A DNA stretch of 6,103 nt, taken from positions 1 to 6,103 of the forward strand of contig DASXTB010000228.1 of assembly GCA_036505615.1 (NCBI GenBank). The letters run 5' to 3'. Positions 1-5,925 of the stretch are shown here, one piece after another. Below the pieces are notes generated by a model. The model searched no databases. It saw only the letters and a list, made by a program, of their open reading frames with translations, and was not told the origin of the DNA. The translations under genes and the position numbers were made by a program. Position 1 is the stretch's first letter, and each line of letters starts with the position of its first letter. This DNA is from DASXTB01 sp036505615. Lineage in GTDB: Bacteria > Acidobacteriota > UBA6911 > JACQSX01.

Positions 1-2
1 AG

Positions 3-452
3 GCGAGCGTGGATTTGAAAGACGCCCTGAAGATCGTCTATCTGGAAAACTACGACATGTTGCTGGCGCTGAAGATGATTTCTGGAGTCGACGTCTGGTT
101 GAACACGCCGATGCGTCCGTATGAGGCTTCCGGAACCAGCGGCATGAAGGCAGCACACAACGGAGTGCCCAATTTCAGCGTGCTGGACGGCTGGTGGATC
201 GAAGGCCAGATTGAAGGCGTTACGGGCTGGTCAATTGGTGCGGCTCCCGATGAGCTTGCTTCGGATAAATGCTCCGACAAAGCTGATGCCGACGATCTTT
301 ATCGGAAACTGGACGAAATAATCCTTCCGCTGTTTTACGACCGGCGGCCCGACTGGATTCGCGTCATGAATGACGCCATCGGAAAAAACGCCTATTACTT
401 CAATACCCACCGGATGATGCGGAGATACGCCACGGAAGCCTACCTCTTTTAA
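3..452 (+). CDS. Alpha-glucan phosphorylase (GT35), C-terminal part; 5' end outside window
   Basis: This is the last ~150 residues of a PLP-dependent glycogen/starch/maltodextrin phosphorylase, a cytoplasmic enzyme that releases glucose 1-phosphate from alpha-1,4-glucan ends. The frame is open from the window edge without a stop; a GTG at position 9 could start it, but family members run to several hundred residues or more, so the gene surely begins upstream. Counting from that GTG, residues 16-30 (ENYDMLLALKMISGVDVWLN) and 37-47 (PYEASGTSGMK) match the signature block around the PLP lysine; the lysine is K47, codon 147-149. The block NGVPNFSVLDGWWIEG follows directly, as in the short bacterial alpha-glucan phosphorylases rather than the long animal type. 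The tail (PDWIRVMNDAI, then NTHRMMRRYATEAYLF) matches the usual C-terminus, so this end looks complete. It ends with TAA and faces the peptidase gene tail-to-tail. The family call is firm; the substrate (glycogen or maltodextrin) cannot be told. Confidence 0.93.
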   Translation, partial: ASVDLKDALKIVYLENYDMLLALKMISGVDVWLNTPMRPYEASGTSGMKAAHNGVPNFSVLDGWWIEGQIEGVTGWSIGAAPDELASDKCSDKADADDLYRKLDEIILPLFYDRRPDWIRVMNDAIGKNAYYFNTHRMMRRYATEAYLF

Positions 453-455
453 TGC

Positions 456-526
456 GGAATTCGGACGAACCAATTGCGGATTGTGGATTTCGGATTGCGG
501 ACTGTCAATTACGAATTTAAGATTGG
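456..526 (+). repeat. Degenerate heptad array, consensus GGATTNN (left arm)
   Basis: About ten 7-bp units read GGATTNN on the plus strand. The clearest are GGATTGT (478-484), GGATTTC (485-491), GGATTGC (492-498) and GGACTGT (499-505), with decayed units on both sides and one 8-nt phase-shifted unit (CCAATTGC, 470-477). The array starts 3 bases after the phosphorylase stop codon. It mirrors the array at 604-674 in opposite orientation. Period and degeneracy resemble the heptanucleotide STRR repeats known from cyanobacteria; I infer a similar class, not homology. Confidence 0.8.
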
Positions 527-653
527 GAAGGTCTGAAAGTCCATTGCCGATGGCCGTCATTTACAGCCCCGTTTCTTGACGGACAGCCAACTGCGAACAA
601 TTTTCAATCCTCAATCCTCAATCCTCAATCCGAAATCCGCAATTGGTTCATCC
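463..653. repeat. Long inverted repeat between convergent genes
   Basis: Positions 467-482 (GAACCAATTGCGGATT) are the exact reverse complement of 634-649. The match extends to 463-482 against 634-653 with one mismatch, and further heptad units inside the arms pair imperfectly. Both arms carry the same irregular unit, so one arm looks like an inverted copy of the other. A shorter dyad sits in the loop: CCGTCA at 554-559 and TGACGG at 577-582. The structure could form a cruciform in DNA or a long hairpin in either transcript and may act as a bidirectional terminator, though neither strand has a classical hairpin plus T-run here. Confidence 0.75.
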
Positions 654-674
654 GCAATCCGAAATCTGCAATTT
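604..674 (-). repeat. Degenerate heptad array, consensus NMAATCC (right arm)
   Basis: Ten units: TCAATCC four times without change (604-631), GAAATCC, GCAATTG, an 8-nt GTTCATCC, GCAATCC, GAAATCT and GCAATTT (668-674). On the minus strand they read GGATTNN, the same family as 456-526. The last unit overlaps the stop codon of the peptidase gene (TAA at 675-673 on the minus strand), so the repeat reaches the very end of the gene. The four identical units suggest recent slippage expansion at the inner edge; the outer units are more decayed. Confidence 0.85.
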
Positions 675-2382
675 AAGGTTTCGGCTGAACTACCTCCTGA
701 TCCCGCGGCAGCGGTTTACGGGGAAATCTCTGATCCCGAACAGCCGCCTCCCACACAAAAGAAGCCATGATTACAGAACATTGCATCATGTCACCGCGCT
801 GGATGCGATCATAGACATCCATGTTGGAGTGGTGCGTCCGGGAGTCGTATTCGACCGGGTCCTGAATGAACTGAAATCCAGGAAGCCCGATCCCGTCGAA
901 TGAAAGATGGTCCGTCCCGCCTGTGTTGCGGATGGACAGCGTTGTCATCCCCATATCTCGAAATGGCTCCATCCAAGCGGCGAAAATCGGGCGCGCCTCG
1001 TCATTCCCTTGCAGGTAAACGCCGCGGATTTTCCCGGTCCCGTTGTCCAGATTGAAGTAAACGGAGAACTTGGAATATTCCGGTTTCAGAGCGAGCGGTT
1101 CCGGAGGCTGATTGGCCTGTCGAAACTGCTGGCCGCCCGGCCCTTGCATTCTCTCCTGCGCAGGCTGGCCCGACTGGCCGTTCTCCTGTCGTGACTGCGA
1201 CTGCGCTCGCGAAGCGAAGTGGTCCGATACGTAGGCGCGCGACCCAAGGAGACCCTGTTCTTCTCCGCTCCAGAGCGCCACTCGAATCGTCCGGCGAGGC
1301 TTAACGTTAATGGCTCTTAGAATCCGGACCGCCTCCATCGCGACGGCCGATCCGGCCCCGTTATCGGTGGCTCCAGTGCCGGAGTGATGCGAATCAAAGT
1401 GAGCCCCTAACATCACCAATTCGTCTTTCTTGTCCGTTCCCGGGATTTCCCCGATGACGTTGTGGGCGCTCAGATCCTGATCGTAGGAACGTGTCTGGAT
1501 ATCAATCCGCAACTGCACCGGAATTCCCTTTTGAAGGATTCGCAGCATGCGGTTGTAGTGCTCTACCGCCACGACCAACTGGGGCGGAACAGGCGGAGCG
1601 TCCGATGCTCGCTCTCCTCCGGATGTGACAAAGAGGGTGCCGCCGTCGCCGCGCCCTGGCTCCAGAAGGGCCGCCACTCCTTCGGTCACGTAGAATTCGT
1701 TCAGCTTCCGCAAAAACTGGCGGTCCAAATTAAAGGGAAATCTCCCCGGAGGAAAACCCCTGCGCGCTCCGGGATCGGGCGCCTGCGCTATTTCCTTCAG
1801 GTCATCATCGCTATATCGCTTAGTGGGCGCCGCGGTGATGGGGTTGACCTCGCGCTCCCGCTGTGTCAGCACGAACAGGCCTTTGAGCTTGCCGCGGTAT
1901 TTTTCAAAGTCACTTTCCTTCTCGATGGTCACAGTGGTGGCATTGGCTGTAATCGGGCCTTGAGTTCCCGGAGTCCACGATTTTGGGAAAGCAATGAGAG
2001 GAGAATAAGCTGGCTGCAGCATCTCCGCCGAAAGATGCTCCAGAGCCCAGCCTTTTCCAAAGGGACCATAACTCTCCTGATGGACATTAGCCAGACCCCA
2101 TTCCTTGAACTTGCCTTCGGCCCATTCCTGGGCTTTCCGAATGTTTGGGGACCCGGTGAGGCGAGGCCCGAACACGTCGGTCAAGTAGCTCAGCGTTTCC
2201 ATCACCTGGGAACGATTCAGCCCCTCGTCTTTGATCTTCCAAATTGTTGTCAGATCGACTGCTTCGTCGGCGGCCAGCAGGCCTGCAATTAGCAGAGTGA
2301 GGAATATCGGGACAAGAATGCGCCCTTGGAATCGAGGACTTAAAGCAGAAGATAGAGCCCTATGTCTCCAATTGTGTTCCAT
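673..2382 (-). CDS. Exported M28-family zinc peptidase, carboxypeptidase Q-like
   Basis: This 569-residue exported metallopeptidase probably trims peptides or takes part in protein scavenging outside the cytoplasmic membrane. I chose the ATG at 2382 because GGGAG lies 6 nt upstream; a TTG at 2406 would add 8 residues with a poorer site. Residues 1-37 form a signal peptide: a basic start, then hydrophobic VPIFLTLLIAGLLA. Residues ~55-80 (VMETLSYLTDVFGPRLTGSP) match the N-terminal block of carboxypeptidase Q-like enzymes, and ~150-290 look like a PA-type insert. The two-zinc M28 site is complete: H328 (AHFDS), D340 (TDN), the E374-E375 pair (SGEEQG), D446 (NLDN) and H518 with D522 (HHSNMD). An unusual Q/G-rich stretch at ~391-428 separates the Glu and Asp motifs and is probably a disordered loop. 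A missing lipobox suggests a periplasmic or secreted protein rather than a lipoprotein. The family is firm; exo- versus dipeptidase activity is not resolvable. Confidence 0.93.
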   Translation of the reverse strand: MEHNWRHRALSSALSPRFQGRILVPIFLTLLIAGLLAADEAVDLTTIWKIKDEGLNRSQVMETLSYLTDVFGPRLTGSPNIRKAQEWAEGKFKEWGLANVHQESYGPFGKGWALEHLSAEMLQPAYSPLIAFPKSWTPGTQGPITANATTVTIEKESDFEKYRGKLKGLFVLTQREREVNPITAAPTKRYSDDDLKEIAQAPDPGARRGFPPGRFPFNLDRQFLRKLNEFYVTEGVAALLEPGRGDGGTLFVTSGGERASDAPPVPPQLVVAVEHYNRMLRILQKGIPVQLRIDIQTRSYDQDLSAHNVIGEIPGTDKKDELVMLGAHFDSHHSGTGATDNGAGSAVAMEAVRILRAINVKPRRTIRVALWSGEEQGLLGSRAYVSDHFASRAQSQSRQENGQSGQPAQERMQGPGGQQFRQANQPPEPLALKPEYSKFSVYFNLDNGTGKIRGVYLQGNDEARPIFAAWMEPFRDMGMTTLSIRNTGGTDHLSFDGIGLPGFQFIQDPVEYDSRTHHSNMDVYDRIQRGDMMQCSVIMASFVWEAAVRDQRFPRKPLPRDQEVVQPKP

Positions 2383-2388
2383 ATGCGT

Positions 2389-2393
2389 CTCCC
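2389..2393 (-). promoter_or_regulatory. Ribosome binding site deciding the peptidase start
   Basis: On the minus strand GGGAG stands 6 nt before ATG at 2382. The earlier in-frame TTG at 2406 has only a weak AGTAGG-like stretch in front. This favours the 569-residue product and puts the hydrophobic signal segment closer to the N-terminus. Confidence 0.6.
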
Positions 2394-2441
2394 AGGACTT
2401 TTTCAAGAAGCCTACTACTTTCAGATAATTGCTTCTACGGA

Positions 2442-2459
2442 AAACGCTAGCGCGCGTTT
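2442..2459. repeat. Small dyad upstream of the peptidase gene
   Basis: AAACGC (2442-2447) and GCGTTT (2454-2459) are perfect complements around a 6-bp centre, about 60-77 bp upstream of the peptidase ATG. The position suits an operator or leader hairpin, but no clear -35/-10 pair could be read next to it, and 6-bp dyads arise by chance. Weak. Confidence 0.25.
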
Positions 2460-2535
2460 CTATGGGGAGTTTGGATGTTTACGCGTGGGGGGCGGTGGAC
2501 GAAGTTTACAGCGGCTCTCAGGCCGCAACCAAAGC

Positions 2536-2563
2536 GTCACTAGTCATCGGTCATCAGTCATCG
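2536..2563 (+). repeat. Short heptad array, GTCATCR
   Basis: Four 7-bp units: GTCACTA (2536-2542, decayed), GTCATCG, GTCATCA and GTCATCG (2557-2563). The unit sequence is unrelated to the GGATTNN and GCYTTCN arrays, but the period is the same. It lies in the gap between the CHRD gene and the peptidase, 11 bp from the 17-bp direct repeats. Confidence 0.75.
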
Positions 2564-2573
2564 GGGTACAACC

Positions 2574-2615
2574 TCACGACATCGTTGACAGAATAACGTC
2601 ACGACATCGTTGACA
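2574..2615. repeat. Pair of exact 17-bp direct repeats
   Basis: TCACGACATCGTTGACA occurs at 2574-2590 and again, unchanged, at 2599-2615, with an 8-bp spacer and 25 bp from start to start. Each copy contains the small dyad ACGA-CA-TCGT. On the minus strand each copy begins TGTCAACG. The plus strand shows TTGACA in each copy, but no -10 hexamer follows at a proper distance. The pair lies about 190-235 bp upstream of the peptidase ATG. It may be a two-site operator, or the subterminal binding repeats of a lost insertion sequence; no partner end is present in the window. Confidence 0.8.
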
Positions 2616-2672
2616 CATTCGATAAGGCAAATAGGCGGATAACGAATGACGCTGTTGTCCGACCTGCCTCGT

Positions 2673-2728
2673 GCCTTCCGCCTTCCGCTTTCAGCCTTCT
2701 GCTTTCTGCTTTCCGCCTTCTGCCTTCG
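2673..2728 (+). repeat. Heptad array, eight units of GCYTTCN
   Basis: Eight consecutive in-register units: GCCTTCC, GCCTTCC, GCTTTCA, GCCTTCT, GCTTTCT, GCTTTCC, GCCTTCT, GCCTTCG. Only position 3 (C/T) and position 7 (any base) vary. Short open frames across it encode a repetitive PSAF-like or RRKAE-like peptide on either strand; these are products of the repeat, not genes. It lies just beyond the hairpin that follows the CHRD gene. Confidence 0.9.
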
Positions 2729-2737
2729 GCGCCAGGC

Positions 2738-2774
2738 CGGGAGAGAGGTGCCGAGCTGGTCGGTCTCTCTCCCG
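2738..2774 (-). terminator. Hairpin after the CHRD gene, candidate terminator
   Basis: CGGGAGAGAG (2738-2747) pairs perfectly with CTCTCTCCCG (2765-2774), and CCGA (2751-2754) with TCGG (2760-2763) makes an inner helix. It begins 12 nt after the CHRD stop codon at 2787-2789. No T-run follows on the minus strand, so it is either a non-classical terminator or a 3'-end stabiliser. Confidence 0.6.
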
Positions 2775-2786
2775 TAACCGATGCTT

Positions 2787-5282
2787 CTACTTGTCCACTG
2801 TCTCGATTCCCCAAAGCGTGGGTTTGTCGATGAGAAACAGCGTACTGATGCTGATTGATCCAGGGGAAACCTGGGTCACCCCGACTGTAATTGACTGTGA
2901 TGGAAGGGGCGACAGCGCTATTCCGCGGAGCGTTCCCTGAAAAGTAGCGGGGATTCCGGGGAAGAGATCGCCCAGAGAGCCGGCTAGCTGCGCTCCCGGA
3001 TTCAAGATAACGGCGACCTGCAAGAATTTGAGCCGCTGCCCGTTGGCATCCCAGAGCGTTAGGACCACAGTCACCGGTCTATCGGATACATTGACTACCG
3101 TCACGTTTGCCTCAGATCCACGGGCAATGTCGCGCACCACGAACGCGACGAAGCCAAAAGACGTGGGTGTCGGCTGCACTCCCGTTATCGGTGAAGCTCC
3201 TGACGCAACCAATGATTCGGTAGCCGTAAGGATGTCGGAAGAGACAATTCGCACAGCCGCGGAGCTTGCGGCGCCTTGGCTGTTGACGGCAAGCGTGATT
3301 GTTCCTCCCGGCGGAATCACGAAGGGCACGACCGGGTTGGTGACCAATGGAAACGGAACCCCGCTCGCAGTGGAGAAGAAAACCGTACCACTCGCCGAGT
3401 CGGTGGCGGACGGATTGGTAATGTTGATCGCCGCGGAAACACCGGCTCCACCCTGCACTTGCGGGAAGAAAATCAGATTGCTTGCCAGTTGCCCCCGTAT
3501 CACTCCGCCGGGGTTGACCGTGGTGTGCAGGTTCACATAGAAGTTTTCGGGGTTCTTTGAAAGCCGGTCCAGCGCTGCCAGGCCGGGATCTTCTCCAGTT
3601 AGCGTGTTTCGTTTGAAGATGACTCCAGCCCCGCTGTCACTTGTGACTGAACTTAAAAGGCTGCTTATTACGACGGGGCCGTTCACGCCTGCCGGCGCCT
3701 CGTGAATGTGCAAACCCGTTACAGTAACGCTTCCCGGGAACTGGAAGCTGATGTCAAAATCAACGGAGGCGTAAATCGTATTTCCGCCGGCGTTGCGTAC
3801 GGTTCGAGCTACGACCCACCCGTTCCCTGACGCGCTTATTGTGCTAGGAGGCACTTCGTTTTCCGGCCGCAGTCGAACTCGGAATACCAGCATATTCCGC
3901 TCCAGTTGGCTGCGCACAAACCCTCCAGGAAAGTCCGTGGTGTGCAGGTTGACGTAATACCGTTCGGGAGAATCCACCAGCCCTTTCAGAGCCGTCAACC
4001 CGATTGGGTCGTCGGAGCCAATGGTCACCGTCCGCGTGATATTACCGACACCGCTGTCGCTGCGGACTGGGTTGGAGGCGCTCAAATCGGTGGGAATTAC
4101 CACGCCGGCGTTGACACCTTCCCGGCCATTATGAATATGCAGGCCGGTAAAGGTCACAGGACCGGGCACGGCGAAGTCAACATTGAATTGCACACTGCCG
4201 CCGTTGATGTTGCCGGTGGCATCGCGGGTTACTGTTGCCGTGATGAGGGCCCGCCCGACAGCGTCCAGCGCCTGTATGGGAGGAACTTCAAAATTCGAAA
4301 GCATCGTCTTCAGGAACGAGTAGCTATTCGTAGAGAGCTGGCCGCGCATGATGCCTCCAGGCTTCTCTGGCGTGTGAATGTTGACGTAGAACTGCGTCGG
4401 ATCATTAACAATGCCATTTAAGGCAGCCAGACCCGCGGCGTTGGTGCTCGGGATATCGACTCGGCGGAAAATATTGCCGCCGCCGCTGTCACTGGTGACG
4501 CTGCTGGTGCCGCTTCCAATGCCGGTAGGAATCACGATGGGCCCTGCAACGCCGGCCGCGCCATTGTGGATGTGAAGGCCGATAAAGGTGACCGGTCCAC
4601 TGGGGAAGGCATAGGCGACATCAAAATCCACGGTACCGGAGACGATGGCGCCCGAGGCGTCGCGGCTTAGATTGATTGTTATGGTGGCTACCGCAACGGC
4701 GGCCAGATCAGCGATTGGCGGGGTCTCCTGGTCCGGAGTCATCTTGGTTCGAAAAACCAGACGCACAGGCGCGAGTTGACCACGGGCGGCGCCGCCGGGA
4801 AAGACGGAGGTGTGGATGTTCACGTAATAAAGTTGCGGCTGGCTGAGCACTCCCCTCAGAGCATTCAAAGCCGTTGCATTGGTCCCATCGACTACTACGC
4901 GCCTAAAGATGTTGCCAGATCCGGTGGATGTGGTGACCGAGCTGCTGGCGCTGAGGTTGGTCCCGATCACGACGCCTCCCGCGGCGGTTATGGGGGCATT
5001 ATGAATATGCAACCCCGTGAAAACCGTGCCTGCGGGAAAGCCGGTAAAATCGATGTTGAAATCCACCGTGCCTGAGGTGACCAGCCCGGTGCCGTCCCGG
5101 TTAACAAAAATCGTGATGGTGGCGGTCGCTGAACCGATACCGCCCGAGATTGCGGGAACTTCATTGGCCGCCGTCATGGCAGTTCGAAAGACTAGGGTAT
5201 CGGGAGGATCTCCTAGCGCCAAAGCGGACAAGAAAACAAAAAGAAGGGAAATAATAACCGGAACAAAAATGACTCTCTTCAT
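2787..5282 (-). CDS. Exported protein with four CHRD domains and a C-terminal beta-rich region
   Basis: This 831-residue exported protein has unknown function. The start is the ATG at 5282, with AGGAGG 4 nt upstream; the frame stays open another 27 codons, but that extension would put ordinary sequence ahead of the signal peptide. Residues 1-24 are a signal peptide: MKR, then a hydrophobic stretch ending SALALG. Four CHRD domains (the domain of chordin, also widespread in bacteria) follow at ~29-171, 175-316, 322-460 and 465-599. Each has a HIH motif (92-94, 237-239, 382-384, 525-527), a YVN(I/L)HT motif (153-158, 299-304, 443-448, 582-587) and ends in R(G/S)QL. The linkers are only a few residues. 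Residues ~600-831 are rich in beta-branched residues and hold two similar halves (FFPQVQGGAG... and FGFVAFVVRD...), as in the C-terminal regions of other large exported bacterial proteins. No LPXTG, PEP-CTERM or clear lipobox was seen, so the protein is probably periplasmic or secreted. The conserved His suggest metal binding, which is inference only. Confidence 0.92.
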   Translation of the reverse strand: MKRVIFVPVIISLLFVFLSALALGDPPDTLVFRTAMTAANEVPAISGGIGSATATITIFVNRDGTGLVTSGTVDFNIDFTGFPAGTVFTGLHIHNAPITAAGGVVIGTNLSASSSVTTSTGSGNIFRRVVVDGTNATALNALRGVLSQPQLYYVNIHTSVFPGGAARGQLAPVRLVFRTKMTPDQETPPIADLAAVAVATITINLSRDASGAIVSGTVDFDVAYAFPSGPVTFIGLHIHNGAAGVAGPIVIPTGIGSGTSSVTSDSGGGNIFRRVDIPSTNAAGLAALNGIVNDPTQFYVNIHTPEKPGGIMRGQLSTNSYSFLKTMLSNFEVPPIQALDAVGRALITATVTRDATGNINGGSVQFNVDFAVPGPVTFTGLHIHNGREGVNAGVVIPTDLSASNPVRSDSGVGNITRTVTIGSDDPIGLTALKGLVDSPERYYVNLHTTDFPGGFVRSQLERNMLVFRVRLRPENEVPPSTISASGNGWVVARTVRNAGGNTIYASVDFDISFQFPGSVTVTGLHIHEAPAGVNGPVVISSLLSSVTSDSGAGVIFKRNTLTGEDPGLAALDRLSKNPENFYVNLHTTVNPGGVIRGQLASNLIFFPQVQGGAGVSAAINITNPSATDSASGTVFFSTASGVPFPLVTNPVVPFVIPPGGTITLAVNSQGAASSAAVRIVSSDILTATESLVASGASPITGVQPTPTSFGFVAFVVRDIARGSEANVTVVNVSDRPVTVVLTLWDANGQRLKFLQVAVILNPGAQLAGSLGDLFPGIPATFQGTLRGIALSPLPSQSITVGVTQVSPGSISISTLFLIDKPTLWGIETVDK

Positions 5283-5480
5283 ACTTCCTCCTAAAATTGG
5301 GGTTGAATGTTGCAGAAGGGTTACAAACCGGCCTGACTGCCGTGCCGCTCCCTTCAAAGCCATTCGATGGGGGAAAGCCAGGGCTCCCGAAAAGCCCGTC
5401 GCTAATGGCTATTTGTTCCTAATTTGCCCCCTTTCATTGCAAGCGGGACACCTACCCTCTAAATTCAACTGCAGAATTCT
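5283..5480 (-). promoter_or_regulatory. Leader and presumed promoter region of the CHRD gene
   Basis: No gene is convincing in these 198 bp. On the minus strand the region could form a hairpin (GGGCT and AGCCC, 5381-5397, 7-nt loop), followed by TGGCTTT twice (5374-5380 and 5356-5362, 18 bp apart). A structured leader is possible, but I could not fit a known riboswitch class, and no convincing -35/-10 pair was found. The promoter assignment rests on position alone. Confidence 0.3.
5287..5292 (-). promoter_or_regulatory. Strong ribosome binding site of the CHRD gene
   Basis: A full AGGAGG lies 4 nt before the ATG at 5282 on the minus strand, immediately ahead of a signal-peptide start. It excludes the upstream in-frame starts and suggests efficient translation. 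Confidence 0.85.
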
Positions 5481-5801
5481 GTGTTCGATGACTGGAATTC
5501 AATCAAGGATCGCCTCTTAAAGCAAGAATCCGCCAAGCCTAAAACGATTCGCAGAGTTTTCCCGAGGCGGCATTTACATGCAATTTTGGGTGCGAAAACC
5601 CGAAAGCGTGCGGACGACTGTGGAAGATTCACCGTTTTCATGGTGTATTCAAAGGGAATTGTTGAAGAAGACGAGCTGCAATCTTTCGCTGTCCATCGAG
5701 TTGAAGGATTCAAAAAATCCAATTATCCGTATTGTCAGGTTCGATTCTTTGGATATTCCAGGCCGCTTTCAGCGGCCTCTGGAGTTTTTCTCGGTCCTTG
5801 A
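5481..5801 (+). CDS. Hypothetical small ORF, doubtful
   Basis: A 106-codon frame starts with GTG and ends TGA. The product begins FDDWNSIKDRLLKQESAKPK, is rich in Lys/Arg, and has neither signal peptide nor a motif I recognise. An in-frame stop lies 18 nt upstream of the GTG, so it cannot be extended much. No ribosome binding site precedes the GTG. The frame runs through the GC-rich hairpin and T-run at 5758-5789, which is unusual for a real gene end. Overlapping frames of similar length exist on both strands (5578-5997 plus, 5465-5722 minus), and none looks better. It is recorded because the region is otherwise empty; it may be a decayed gene or chance. Confidence 0.18.
   Translation: MFDDWNSIKDRLLKQESAKPKTIRRVFPRRHLHAILGAKTRKRADDCGRFTVFMVYSKGIVEEDELQSFAVHRVEGFKKSNYPYCQVRFFGYSRPLSAASGVFLGP
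5758..5789 (+). terminator. Intrinsic terminator, hairpin plus T5
   Basis: GGCCGCT (5761-5767) pairs with AGCGGCC (5771-5777) over a 3-nt loop; outer CCA and TGG lengthen the stem across a 2-nt bulge. TTTTT follows at 5785-5789. This is a textbook form for plus-strand transcription, but its gene is not clear. Confidence 0.7.
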
Positions 5802-5825
5802 AAGCGGACCAGCCGGCCGCTTTTT
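5801..5825. terminator. Symmetrical hairpin with T-run, candidate bidirectional terminator
   Basis: AAAGCGG (5801-5807) pairs with CCGCTTT (5817-5823), giving a 9-nt loop. The A-rich left and T-rich right flanks mean either strand ends in a short U-run. An alternative, mutually exclusive stem is CCAGCC (5809-5814) with GGCTGG (5826-5831). Confidence 0.5.
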
Positions 5826-5845
5826 GGCTGGGCGGAAGAATAAAG

Positions 5846-5873
5846 CCCAGGGCGGAGCTTGCGGAGCCCTGGG
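5846..5873 (-). terminator. Hairpin with U-rich tail on the minus strand
   Basis: CCCAGGGC (5846-5853) pairs perfectly with GCCCTGGG (5866-5873) over a 12-nt loop. On the minus strand the stem is followed directly by CTTTATTCTT, a good terminator tail for a gene coming from right of the window. On the plus strand T5 comes only 11 nt later (5885-5889). Confidence 0.5.
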
Positions 5874-5900
5874 ACTGTCCACCATTTTTCCACGTCATGA

Positions 5901-5925
5901 GCCCGGCCCGTTTTTTGGGGCGGGC
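5901..5925. repeat. GC-rich hairpin with T6 in the loop
   Basis: GCCCG (5901-5905) pairs with CGGGC (5921-5925), and CCC (5907-5909) with GGG (5917-5919), with one mismatch between. T6 lies in the loop, not after the stem, so this is not a standard terminator. It is the last of four hairpins in 168 bp. Confidence 0.45.

Noticed and set aside
604..674. CRISPR array
   Set aside because: Units are 7 bp, contiguous and without unique spacers, and no cas gene is near.
1462..2292. 276-codon open frame on the plus strand
   Set aside because: It lies wholly antisense to the M28 peptidase, whose catalytic motifs are all present; its translation shows no family signature.
2404..2406. TTG as start of the peptidase
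   Set aside because: The ATG 24 bp downstream has GGGAG at 6-nt spacing; the TTG has only a weak site and would lengthen the region ahead of the signal segment.
2585..2615. Sigma-70 promoter based on TTGACA in each 17-bp repeat
   Set aside because: No TATAAT-like hexamer lies 16-18 bp downstream of either copy, and no plus-strand gene follows.
2599..2940. Open frames giving repetitive PSAF-like (plus) and RRKAE-like (minus) peptides
   Set aside because: They are translations of the GCYTTCN heptad array; a 7-bp unit read in triplets gives a 7-residue peptide period without selection.
3028..5075. Several plus-strand frames of 94 to 171 codons (3028-3540, 3276-3560, 3906-4421, 4776-5075)
   Set aside because: All are antisense shadows of the four-CHRD gene, and they recur because the domain repeats recur.
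5283..5363. 27-codon N-terminal extension of the CHRD protein
   Set aside because: AGGAGG 4 nt before the ATG at 5282 and the signal peptide starting there fix the start.
5283..5420. Cyclic-di-GMP (GEMM-type) riboswitch
   Set aside because: The conserved GACGCAAAGCC core and GNRA-capped stem are absent.
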